From Pseudomonas cuatrocienegasensis (GTDB lineage Bacteria > Pseudomonadota > Gammaproteobacteria > Pseudomonadales > Pseudomonadaceae), in NCBI RefSeq assembly GCF_900110925.1, contig NZ_FOFP01000022.1, positions 18,401-82,400 on the forward strand: a stretch of 64,000 nucleotides of DNA, in the 5' to 3' direction. This document shows, piece by piece, positions 38,251 to 45,914 of this stretch. A program made the position numbers and the translations under genes. Within the stretch, counting starts at the first letter, position 1. Each line of letters starts with the position of its first letter. The notes beneath the pieces were generated by a model that saw nothing but the letters and a program-made list of their open reading frames with translations, had not been told where the DNA came from and ran no database searches.

Positions 38251-39603
38251 TCAGGCCGTATCGGCGGGTAACCGCACCACTGCGCACAGCCCGGCAGGTG
38301 GACGGTTCTCCAGGGTGAGTGTCCCGCCATGGGCCTGGATGCAGGCCCTGGCGATACTCAGGCCCAGGCCCACACCAAGGCCGTCGCGGGCCTGCAGTTG
38401 CACGAACGGCTCGAACACCTGGCCAAGGGCGGCGGGGTCGATACCTGGGCCGTGATCGAGGATTTCCAGGTGCAGGTCGCGCCCCTTGCGGGTGAGGCTG
38501 AGCCTGGCATCGCCGGCATAACGCAAGGCGTTGTCGATCAGGTTGGTGAGTGCCCGCTTGAGTGCCAGCGGACGCCCGCGGCAAAAGAGCGTCTCGCCGT
38601 TTACCCAGGTCACAGGCTTACCCAGCGTCTGATAACGGCACACCAGGTCGTCGAGCAATGCGTTCAGTGATACCCGTGAGGTCGCTTCCTGTATGGATTC
38701 GTCGCGGATGAAGTGCAGTGTTTCGGCGACCATCTGGCGCAGCTCGTCGAGGCTTTCAAGCAGGTCCTCGCGCAGGGCGTCGTCGGCTACCAGCTCAAGT
38801 TGCAGGCGCAGTTCGGTCAGCGGTGTATTGAGGTCATGGCTGAGTGAGGCGAGCATCTGGGTACGCCCCTCGACATGCCGGGCCAGGCGCTCCTGCATGA
38901 GGTTGAAGGCGGTGGTCAGCTCCTGGGCCTCGCGCGGGCCGGACTGCGGCAACCTGGCCAACCAGTCGCCACGGCTGATCTGCTCGGTCGCGCTCGCCAG
39001 GGTCCTGAACAGGCGTACGACGCGCAGCGCGAAGAACAGCAGGATCAGCACAATCGGCAGTGTGCTGACCGGCAGGGCGTAGGCCAGCAAGCGTCTCCAT
39101 TCGTAAGCCCCGCTGGGGTGTTGCCGCGCGTTGAGGTATTGCCCCGATGGCAGCTCAAGTGTGCTGCGCAGACGCAGCGGTGCCCAGCCCGCGCGGCTCA
39201 GCACGTCCTCACGGGCCGGGCCGCCGTGCTCGCGTTCCAGTTGCAGGCTGATGCTGCTCAGCGGGCGATTCAGGCGCGCCGCCAGTTCGGTGGCCAGGCG
39301 CTGTTCTTCGGGGTGCATCGCGAAGGGCTCAACCTCGGCCTTGGCCCCGACCCAGAAGCGCGACTGCTCGCTGCCCATCACCCCCAGTAACCGCTGAGCC
39401 TCGACCTCCGTCAGGCCTTCGACCGCCAGGTAGGCGGTGCTCAGCTGCTCCAGCACCCGCTCGCGCGACAGCGGGTGGATCAGGGCGCCGTTGCGCTGCA
39501 GCAACAGGATGCTGAGGGCGTGAGCCATCAGCAGTGCCAGAACCAGCAGCAGAATCAGTTGGTGGGCGAGGCGCTGTGGCCACAAGCGTTGGCATAGCTT
39601 CAT
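38251..39603 (-). CDS. Sensor histidine kinase
   Basis: A 450-residue membrane kinase with two membrane segments, LILLLVLALLMAHALSILLL near the N-terminus and a second near residues 176-197. A periplasmic domain lies between them, then HAMP, HisKA with SLSHDLNTPLTEL (His in HDLNTPL, where most have HDLRTPL) and HATPase (NLIDNALRYA, DHGPGID, GVGLGLSI). It overlaps the response regulator by ATGA, so the pair is made together. The signal is unknown; the neighbouring receptor suggests an iron-related or envelope cue. Confidence 0.92.
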   Translation of the reverse strand: MKLCQRLWPQRLAHQLILLLVLALLMAHALSILLLQRNGALIHPLSRERVLEQLSTAYLAVEGLTEVEAQRLLGVMGSEQSRFWVGAKAEVEPFAMHPEEQRLATELAARLNRPLSSISLQLEREHGGPAREDVLSRAGWAPLRLRSTLELPSGQYLNARQHPSGAYEWRRLLAYALPVSTLPIVLILLFFALRVVRLFRTLASATEQISRGDWLARLPQSGPREAQELTTAFNLMQERLARHVEGRTQMLASLSHDLNTPLTELRLQLELVADDALREDLLESLDELRQMVAETLHFIRDESIQEATSRVSLNALLDDLVCRYQTLGKPVTWVNGETLFCRGRPLALKRALTNLIDNALRYAGDARLSLTRKGRDLHLEILDHGPGIDPAALGQVFEPFVQLQARDGLGVGLGLSIARACIQAHGGTLTLENRPPAGLCAVVRLPADTA

Positions 39604-40358
39604 GGTTGGCGTTGCGTCACATCAGCCACCAGCATGTAGCCACCGCCCCAGACCGTACGTAGCAGGTCATCCTGCCCGGCAATCTCTGCCAGGGTGCGAC
39701 GCAGGCGGCTGACCTGGCGGTCGATGGTGCGGTCGTACACCTCGCTGCCTGGCTGGGCGGTGAGCTCAATCAGCCGCCCGCGGTCGAGGAGCTGCTGCGG
39801 GCATTCGAGAAATACCTGCAGCAGACGCCCTTGCGCCGTGCTCAGCCGAGTGCTGTTGCCGCTGCTGTCGGTCAGGTCGCCTGCGGGGTGAACAAAGGCC
39901 AGATCGGCGAAGTGGTAGTGGCGCGTCGCTGCCTGCTCGGCCGGTGTCTTTCGAGGGGTGGCAGTGTGTGGGGCGCTGCGCCGCAAAACGCTGTTGATCC
40001 GCGCCACCAGCTCACCCGGCTCGAACGGTTTGGCCAGGTAATCATCCGCGCCCAGGTCGAGACCGCGGATGCGGTCGGCGGGGGTGTCGCGCGCGGTCAG
40101 TAAAATCACCGGAGTCCGGCTCGACTGGTAGAGGCGGGCGCAGAGGTCGAAGCCGTCACCGTCTGGCAGCATGACATCGAGCACGATCAGGTCGAAGGGC
40201 TGGCTGCTCAGCAATTGCCACATGCTTTCGGCGCTGTCAGCGGTGCGTACATCGAATGCCTGCTTGCGCAGGTAGGCGGCCAATGGCTCACGAATCTTGC
40301 GGTGATCGTCCACCACCAGCACGCGTGACAGAGGTAACAGGGCGGTCGGTGTGGTCAT
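39600..40358 (-). CDS. OmpR-family response regulator
   Basis: A 252-residue regulator. The receiver domain (VLVVDDHRKIREPL, with phospho-acceptor Asp in LIVLDVMLPDGDG, then LTARDT and KPF) is followed by a winged-helix DNA-binding domain (LSTAQGRLLQVFLECPQQLL, then YDRTIDRQVSRLRR). It is the first gene of the pair with the kinase. Upstream, 40359-40591 contains two hairpins and no other gene. Confidence 0.92.
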   Translation of the reverse strand: MTTPTALLPLSRVLVVDDHRKIREPLAAYLRKQAFDVRTADSAESMWQLLSSQPFDLIVLDVMLPDGDGFDLCARLYQSSRTPVILLTARDTPADRIRGLDLGADDYLAKPFEPGELVARINSVLRRSAPHTATPRKTPAEQAATRHYHFADLAFVHPAGDLTDSSGNSTRLSTAQGRLLQVFLECPQQLLDRGRLIELTAQPGSEVYDRTIDRQVSRLRRTLAEIAGQDDLLRTVWGGGYMLVADVTQRQP

Positions 40359-40496
40359 GAGCGAACGATGCAGTCAGGTCGGGATGGCAATGCGGTAGAT
40401 TATCATTTGCGCAGGCTTGCGGGGGGCAATAAGGGGTGGGCGGCAAGCTGTCAGTCAGAGGCCATATGCCGACGATCTTGCCGCTCTCACGCCAAA

Positions 40497-40524
40497 AATA
40501 GGGTCTGTTGAAACCAGACCTATT
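40497..40524. terminator. Hairpin, possible terminator
   Basis: GGTCTG (40502-40507) pairs with CAGACC (40515-40520) around a TTGAAAC loop, with flanking AATA/TATT also able to pair. It lies between the response regulator promoter and the RcsC-like gene end. Its start (AGGGTCTGTT) coincides with the terminal repeat of the 31949 element, which may be chance. Confidence 0.35.
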
Positions 40525-40545
40525 GTCCGGCGAGCGCCGTTGCGG

Positions 40546-40572
40546 GAGGGGCACGTCCCTCAGGTGCCCCTC
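40546..40572 (-). terminator. Strong GC hairpin after the RcsC-like gene
   Basis: GAGGGGCAC and GTGCCCCTC form a perfect 9-bp stem with a 9-nt loop, about 20 bp past the stop of the minus-strand hybrid kinase. No clear T-run follows, so intrinsic termination is uncertain. Confidence 0.5.
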
Positions 40573-40591
40573 ACGTGCTCAACTCGTCGGC

Positions 40592-43444
40592 TCAGACCTT
40601 GAGCTGAGCGCTGAGTTGATGCAGCAATATATCCGTTCTGTTGGCCAGCTCAGCGGTGAGTGTCTGATCGCTAATGGCTGCTTCCAGGCTGAAACACTGC
40701 TCGGCAATTTCGTTAGCGCCCACGGCCGCGTAAGCGCCGCTCATGCGGTGCAGGTACTGAATCAGCCTGCTGGCGTCTGCGCTGGCAAGTGCGTCGCGGG
40801 CAGTGGCGATGTCAGTTGCCATCGTGCTGACGAACAGCGCCTGCATCTGTGCTGAGAAGCCGCTCAGCGTCAGCGCCCCATCAGGTGGGGCAGTAACGGG
40901 TTGCGGCGCCGCCTGGCAGTCCGGGCACACCTTCAGCAAGGTGGCGTGCAGGCTGTCCAGGGTCAGGGGCTTGACGATCCAGGCGTTCATGCCCATCGAC
41001 AGGCAGCGCTGGCCCTCCTCACGCAGGGCATTGGCGGTGACGCCGATAATCGGCAGCGTCGCGCCTCGTTCGCGCAGTTGTCTGGCCAGTTCATAGCCGT
41101 TGACCACGGGCATATTGACGTCGGTGATGATCAGGTCGAACGCATCAGGCTGCCAGCGCTGCAGCGCCTGGGCGCCGTCGCAGACGGTCTCCACGCGGGC
41201 GCCCAGAGCGCTCAGTTGCTCCTGCAGAATGGCCCGGTTTATCGGGTTGTCTTCGGCGACCAGGATGCGCAGGTGGATGGGTTGTGCGGGGTTGGTTGCC
41301 GTGCCTGCGCTGTCCTGTGCCTCTGGCATGATTTTCATTGCCAGTTCGAGGGAAAACTTGCTGCCCAGGCCCGGCTCGCTGACCACCCGTAAACGGCCGC
41401 CCATCAATTCGCTCAGGCTTGCGCAGATGGACAGGCCCAGGCCGGCCCCGGTTCGCTGCGAGCTGCCCGGTACCTGATAGAAGGGTTTGAATAACCAGGC
41501 CTGTTGCGCGCGGGAGATGCCGATGCCGGTGTCTACCACCTGCCAGCATAGGGTGGCGTGCTCATCCTGCTGTTCGATGACGCTCAGGCGCAGGCTGATG
41601 CGCCCCACCTCGGTGAACTTCAGCGCGTTGTTGAGCAGGTTGGCAATGATCTGCTGCAAGCGCATCGGGTCGCCCAGCAGGCGCGCTGGCAGGTGCTCGT
41701 CGATCTCGATGTCCAGTTGCAAACCCTTGGCGCTGGCATGGGCGCGGATCGCCGCCAGGCAGGTCGTGGCCAGTTCCCGCGGGCTGAACGGCACGGGTTC
41801 CAGGGCGATTTGGCCGGCTTCGATCTTGGACACATCGAGCACGTCCCTGATCAAGCCCGACAGGCTGGCGGACGAGCTCTGGATGGTTTGCAAATACGCC
41901 CGCTGGCGTGGGTTGAGGTCGGTCAGGCCGAGCAGTTCGAGGTTGCCAAGCACGCCATACAGCGGGGTGCGCAGTTCATGGCTCATGGTGGCCAAAAACA
42001 GCGTCTTCGCTTCACTGGCGTGGTCGGCATTCTTTTTCGCTTCGGCCAGGGCGGTGTTGTCGGCGTGGTGCTGAGTGATGTCGATAAAGGCGCACAGCAG
42101 CACGTCATCGCCGCGGTAGCGCGAGCGCACAAAGAACGCCTGCAGGTAGCGTTCGCCCACTTTCATGCACAGCTCGGCGGACTCGGGCTGGTTTTCGATC
42201 AGGTCCAATAGCTGCGTGGTGCCGCCCCATTGCTGGGCGCTCTGATTCTTCAGAAATACGTGACGGTCGTTGCGCCTGATCAAGGACAACCCGGTGGGCG
42301 AGGCATCGATGACATCACGAATGAACGTCTGACTTTCCACCAGGCTTTGATGGGCGTGCTGCGCGGGTAATACGACGCGCGAGCGGTACCAGCGGTTCGC
42401 CAGCCAGGTGCAGGCGAAGAAGCCCAGCAGAGTGAGTGCCAGCGCCACTATTGGCCATTTGGCGACGCGCAGAAAGGTTGCATAGTGGATGACGTAGATG
42501 CCGGTCCACGCAGGCCCCTGGTGGGTGGTGACTCTGACGTTGATGCCGTCACGCCCTAAATTGAGCCCTTCGGGTAGCTGCTCTTTGCCGTCTGCCCTAC
42601 CCAGCAGCACCTTGCCGCCAGGGGAAATGAGCGTGAAGCTGTCGTAGATCGAACGCTCCAGAATCCGCTGCACATCTTCGATCTGATCCATATCCAGGCG
42701 TGAGGTCAGAATGCCCTGCACGCTCTCGCTCGGCGAGGGCAGGGTGGTGCCCGCCAGATTGATACCGATGGAGGCGATAAGTCTGTCGCTGCCTGCCGGG
42801 CTGATTTTCTCCCAGAGCACCTGCGGCTCGCTCAGTGCCGCTTGTTGTGCCACCAGCCGTTGGTAGATGCCATCGCTGAGCGGCAGGTAGTTCTCGGGCG
42901 CCAGGGGCCTGGCCATTGCAGGGTAGCCGGCGGCTGGCAGCGCGATGGAGAACTGGTTTTCGGGGGAGAACAGCAGCACCTGAGGCGCCGTGTACTCCGC
43001 GTTGGCCCAGTAGGTGCCGTAGTAGTCGGCCAGGCGCACCGCCAGGGCGATGGGCGCACGCATATCTGCCAGGCTGTAGCGCTTGTTGAACGCCAGGGTG
43101 AAGGGAAGCGAGACGACAAACTGCTGACCCTGGTACACCGCGCGTTCGGCGTCGCCCGCTTGTGCGTCGAGCTTCACCGCCAGCGGTATATCTGACTCGG
43201 GCGGCAAGGCCTCGCGATAGCGCAAGGCGATATTGCGCAGGAAGGTTTCGTGCTCGTGTACATCCGCCATCAAACGGGCGAAGTGGTAATTGACCTTGTT
43301 GTTTTCCTCTTCCAGCAGGCGGGCCATGCCCCACGTCATGAGCGCCGTACAGGCCAGCGAAAAGGCGCTGAGCAGTAACAGGCCGCGATTCTGCCGGACT
43401 GAGCTGAGGGCCAATTCGCCTATCGGGCGGGTATCGTGCTTCAT
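40592..43444 (-). CDS. Hybrid sensor kinase with receiver and Hpt (RcsC-like)
   Basis: A 950-residue protein. A first membrane segment near 20-40, a periplasmic sensor domain to about 325 and a second segment (WPIVALALTLLGFFACTWLA) are followed by a PAS-like stretch. HisKA has SHELRTPL with His near 489; the ATPase motifs are NLLNNALKF, DTGIGIS and GAGLGLSI. The receiver has VAEDNPIN and a phospho-acceptor Asp near 775 (TDVNMPVVNG). A C-terminal Hpt domain has YLHRMSGAYAAVG with His near 899. It is upstream-adjacent on the same strand to the RcsB-like regulator's downstream end and likely phosphorylates or dephosphorylates it. Order and domains match rcsC of the P. aeruginosa pvr/rcs locus. 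Confidence 0.9.
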   Translation of the reverse strand: MKHDTRPIGELALSSVRQNRGLLLLSAFSLACTALMTWGMARLLEEENNKVNYHFARLMADVHEHETFLRNIALRYREALPPESDIPLAVKLDAQAGDAERAVYQGQQFVVSLPFTLAFNKRYSLADMRAPIALAVRLADYYGTYWANAEYTAPQVLLFSPENQFSIALPAAGYPAMARPLAPENYLPLSDGIYQRLVAQQAALSEPQVLWEKISPAGSDRLIASIGINLAGTTLPSPSESVQGILTSRLDMDQIEDVQRILERSIYDSFTLISPGGKVLLGRADGKEQLPEGLNLGRDGINVRVTTHQGPAWTGIYVIHYATFLRVAKWPIVALALTLLGFFACTWLANRWYRSRVVLPAQHAHQSLVESQTFIRDVIDASPTGLSLIRRNDRHVFLKNQSAQQWGGTTQLLDLIENQPESAELCMKVGERYLQAFFVRSRYRGDDVLLCAFIDITQHHADNTALAEAKKNADHASEAKTLFLATMSHELRTPLYGVLGNLELLGLTDLNPRQRAYLQTIQSSSASLSGLIRDVLDVSKIEAGQIALEPVPFSPRELATTCLAAIRAHASAKGLQLDIEIDEHLPARLLGDPMRLQQIIANLLNNALKFTEVGRISLRLSVIEQQDEHATLCWQVVDTGIGISRAQQAWLFKPFYQVPGSSQRTGAGLGLSICASLSELMGGRLRVVSEPGLGSKFSLELAMKIMPEAQDSAGTATNPAQPIHLRILVAEDNPINRAILQEQLSALGARVETVCDGAQALQRWQPDAFDLIITDVNMPVVNGYELARQLRERGATLPIIGVTANALREEGQRCLSMGMNAWIVKPLTLDSLHATLLKVCPDCQAAPQPVTAPPDGALTLSGFSAQMQALFVSTMATDIATARDALASADASRLIQYLHRMSGAYAAVGANEIAEQCFSLEAAISDQTLTAELANRTDILLHQLSAQLKV

Positions 43445-43591
43445 TAAAAATCCTACTGTTACCTGGCCGTTGTGGTCAGTAAGCGGCGCGTTTAATGACG
43501 CCGGCGATGGAGTGCCAAATGCCGCCCACAGGCATTGCGAAACTGATTGTTCCGGTGTCGCCCAGCATTAGGCGTGCGGTGGCCCGGATCG

Positions 43592-44233
43592 TTAATTGAA
43601 CAGTTTGGTCTCGATGCAGTAGGTCAGCAGCGCAATGTCGCTGTCGACCCCCAGTTTGCGCATGGCGGCAATTTTCTGTGTGCTCACGGTTTTCTTGCTG
43701 CGGCTGAGCTGCCGGGCGATGTCGGTGACACTCATGCCGGCCACGAGCAGGCGCACGACTTCCAGCTCGCGTGGCGAGAGGCTGGCAAACAGTGTGTCGG
43801 CCTGAGGTGGATTGTCTGCCTCGGGCGCTGGCGATGTCGGCGGCTGATAGCTGCGCCTTTTGCTCAGGGTGCTCAAGGCCTGGCCGATCTCTTCCTGCAT
43901 GTGGTTTTTCTGAATGACGCCAACGCCCAACGCTTCCAGCCGGGACGCGATAAGGCTGTTGGAAAGCATGGTCAGCACCAGGATCTGCATCGCCGGGAAG
44001 TGCCTGATGATGTACTCAATCATCTTCAGGCCATCGCCATAGACCTCGTCGCCGGGCATATTGAAATCCGTGATGACGATTTCCGGCTGGTGCTGGTGCA
44101 GGAGCTCTATTAACTGGCTCGAGCTGACCGCCTCGCCGACCAGGGTAAAGCGGGCGTCGCGCTGAATCATGTGGCTCATGCCCAGCAGCACGATGGGGTG
44201 GTCATCGGCAATCACGACTTTTAGTGCGGGCAT
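43592..44233 (-). CDS. RcsB-like response regulator (NarL/FixJ family)
   Basis: A 213-residue regulator. The receiver begins KVVIADDHPIVLLGM and has the Asp in ITDFNMPGDEVYGDGLKMI, very like enteric RcsB (TDLSMPGDKYGDG). The LuxR-type helix-turn-helix reads LSPRELEVVRLLVAGMSVTD, then RSKKTVSTQKIAAMRKLGV, also RcsB-like. Its phosphate should come through the Hpt domain of the adjacent hybrid kinase. The candidate DNA targets are the two dyads at 48747-48762 and 48949-48964. The 147-bp gap to the RcsC-like gene allows a separate promoter. Confidence 0.92.
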   Translation of the reverse strand: MPALKVVIADDHPIVLLGMSHMIQRDARFTLVGEAVSSSQLIELLHQHQPEIVITDFNMPGDEVYGDGLKMIEYIIRHFPAMQILVLTMLSNSLIASRLEALGVGVIQKNHMQEEIGQALSTLSKRRSYQPPTSPAPEADNPPQADTLFASLSPRELEVVRLLVAGMSVTDIARQLSRSKKTVSTQKIAAMRKLGVDSDIALLTYCIETKLFN

Positions 44234-44545
44234 TGTCTGGTTTCCTCGGGGCTATTGCCGTTTCGTCGCACGCCGTCGCCCGCAACGATAGATCCCTTGT
44301 GTGTGCCGGTTTTTCCCCGGCGCCGCGAGCAGCTCGCCGCCGCGCTCGCTCATCTTACAGACTGCGCCGCCTGGGCCGTTGGCCATAAATGTAAGCGCGC
44401 CATTCAGTGATTATCCGGCCGCGCGCTGCTCGTTGAACTAGCCCTGTGGGTGCCTTGCTGGGTGGGGCGAGCGGGGCGCATTGAGGAGGCTCAGGCGGTA
44501 GCCTTCAGCCATCCCGTGTCTGCCCGGTAGCAACCCAACATGGCT

Positions 44546-44617
44546 GCTTGGGCGTTTGCCGCCGAGCCTTGATGCATCAAGGCATTCGCCTGAATGCCTG
44601 CACGCTGGTGCCCAAGC
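44546..44617. other. Structured intergenic region with perfect palindrome
   Basis: Within the 475-bp gap 44234-44708, GCTTGGGC (44546-44553) pairs with GCCCAAGC (44610-44617). Between them are a perfect 18-bp palindrome, GCCTTGATGCATCAAGGC (44566-44583), and a GGCATTC/GAATGCC hairpin (44581-44598). The whole can fold as a branched structure. It may be a REP-like repeat, a small RNA or an operator for the RcsB-like gene. I see no protein here. Confidence 0.5.
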
Positions 44618-44708
44618 GTCATGGGCGGGCCAGCCAAACCCTGCGGCTCGCTTGCGCGGTTGCAGGCTGCACATGGCACACGCCAAGAGTCCTTGCGCCC
44701 CGGGTCAG

Positions 44709-45914
44709 TCAAGCGCTCAAGACCTTGGGTATGGCGGGGCCGTCATCACGCAATAACGCACTGAAGGTCTCCACCGAGACCCCCTTGGCAATCAGAAAGC
44801 CCTGCGCCTGATCGCACTGGAGGTTACGCAGCAAAGCCAGCTCACTGGCTGTCTCCACGCCCTCTGCCACCGTAGTCAGGCCAAGCTTCTTGCCGAGTTT
44901 GACGATACTTTCCAGTGCCGAGGCCTGGCTTTCATTGTCGACACAGCCATGTACCAGCGAGCGATCGATCTTGAGTTCGCTGAACGGCGTCGACAGCATG
45001 GTGAAATAAGAGCTGAAACCCTGACCAAAATCGTCCTGCGCCAGGCCGAAACCCATCATGCGCAGGCGGCAGGCACCTGCGTAGTAGTTGCTCAATGCGT
45101 GTGTGGTTGACGTCTCCATCAGCTCGAATGTGATGTCCTGCGTGCGTGCGTCACGGTTGATGACCGCGCTTTTGAGGCGGTCTGGCAAATCCTGCTGATC
45201 GAGCAAGTGGGTGGGCAAGTTGATCGAGATCGGCACCTCGTAGCCGTCTCGCCGCCAGCGCGCCTGAGCGCTCAGGGCCTGGTTGAGCATCAGCAGCATC
45301 AGCTCGCTGTCCAGGCGCAGGCGTTCGATATCCGCGAGAAAGTCTTTGGGCAGCAGCACCCCCAGGCTGGGGTGTAGCCAGCGTACCAGCGCCTCTGCGG
45401 CGACAATACGGCCATCGCGCAGGGATTTCTTGGGCTGAAACCAGGCTTGGATATCGCCCTTTTTCATGGCGTCTAGCAGGGTTTCCCGGCTGTAGCTGGG
45501 CGGGCCTGCGCAGATAACCTTTGCCTGATGGATGAAGGTGTCGAGGAATTCCCGCAAACGCAGCACCTCAATGGCCTGCACCGGTTTGGAGATCAGGCCG
45601 GCGACGTTCAGCCCCAGGTTTTTAGCCAGCTGGCCGACGCCTACCAGCATGCGACGAGAGGCCACGCTCATGACCGCGAGGGCCGGCGGGTTGTCCATGG
45701 CGCCGACTTTCTGGATCAGTTGCACGCCGTCCATGCAGGGCATCATCAAGTCGCTGAGCAGCAAGTCATAGTGGTTACGCGCCAGGCACTGCAAGGCGCT
45801 TTCCCCATCCCAGACGGACTCGACACGAAAGCAGCCAGCGTCCTTGAAGATGTTCAACAAGTACTCATGTTGAAATGGATGGTCCTCAACGATGAGTACG
45901 CGGTAGGGGTTCAA
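44709..45914 (-). CDS. EAL-domain response regulator, c-di-GMP phosphodiesterase (PvrR/RocR-like)
   Basis: A 401-residue protein. The N-terminal receiver has VLIVEDHPFQ and the Asp in LLLSDLMMPCMDG; the C-terminal domain is EAL. Catalytic and metal-binding motifs look intact: AAEALVRW (EAL), ELMETST, DDFGQGFSSY, LKIDRSLV and AEGVETASE. It should hydrolyse c-di-GMP when activated, opposing attachment. I chose a TTG start at 45914: AGGAGGA lies 5 nt upstream and the codon overlaps the stop of the upstream kinase. An ATG at 45944 would add ten residues but has no such site. It matches PvrR in the P. aeruginosa cupD locus and RocR. Confidence 0.88.
   Translation of the reverse strand: MNPYRVLIVEDHPFQHEYLLNIFKDAGCFRVESVWDGESALQCLARNHYDLLLSDLMMPCMDGVQLIQKVGAMDNPPALAVMSVASRRMLVGVGQLAKNLGLNVAGLISKPVQAIEVLRLREFLDTFIHQAKVICAGPPSYSRETLLDAMKKGDIQAWFQPKKSLRDGRIVAAEALVRWLHPSLGVLLPKDFLADIERLRLDSELMLLMLNQALSAQARWRRDGYEVPISINLPTHLLDQQDLPDRLKSAVINRDARTQDITFELMETSTTHALSNYYAGACRLRMMGFGLAQDDFGQGFSSYFTMLSTPFSELKIDRSLVHGCVDNESQASALESIVKLGKKLGLTTVAEGVETASELALLRNLQCDQAQGFLIAKGVSVETFSALLRDDGPAIPKVLSA

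Noticed and set aside
40497..40524. A second copy of the 31949 MITE-like element
   Set aside because: Only the first ten bases (AGGGTCTGTT) agree; the rest forms a different, short hairpin.
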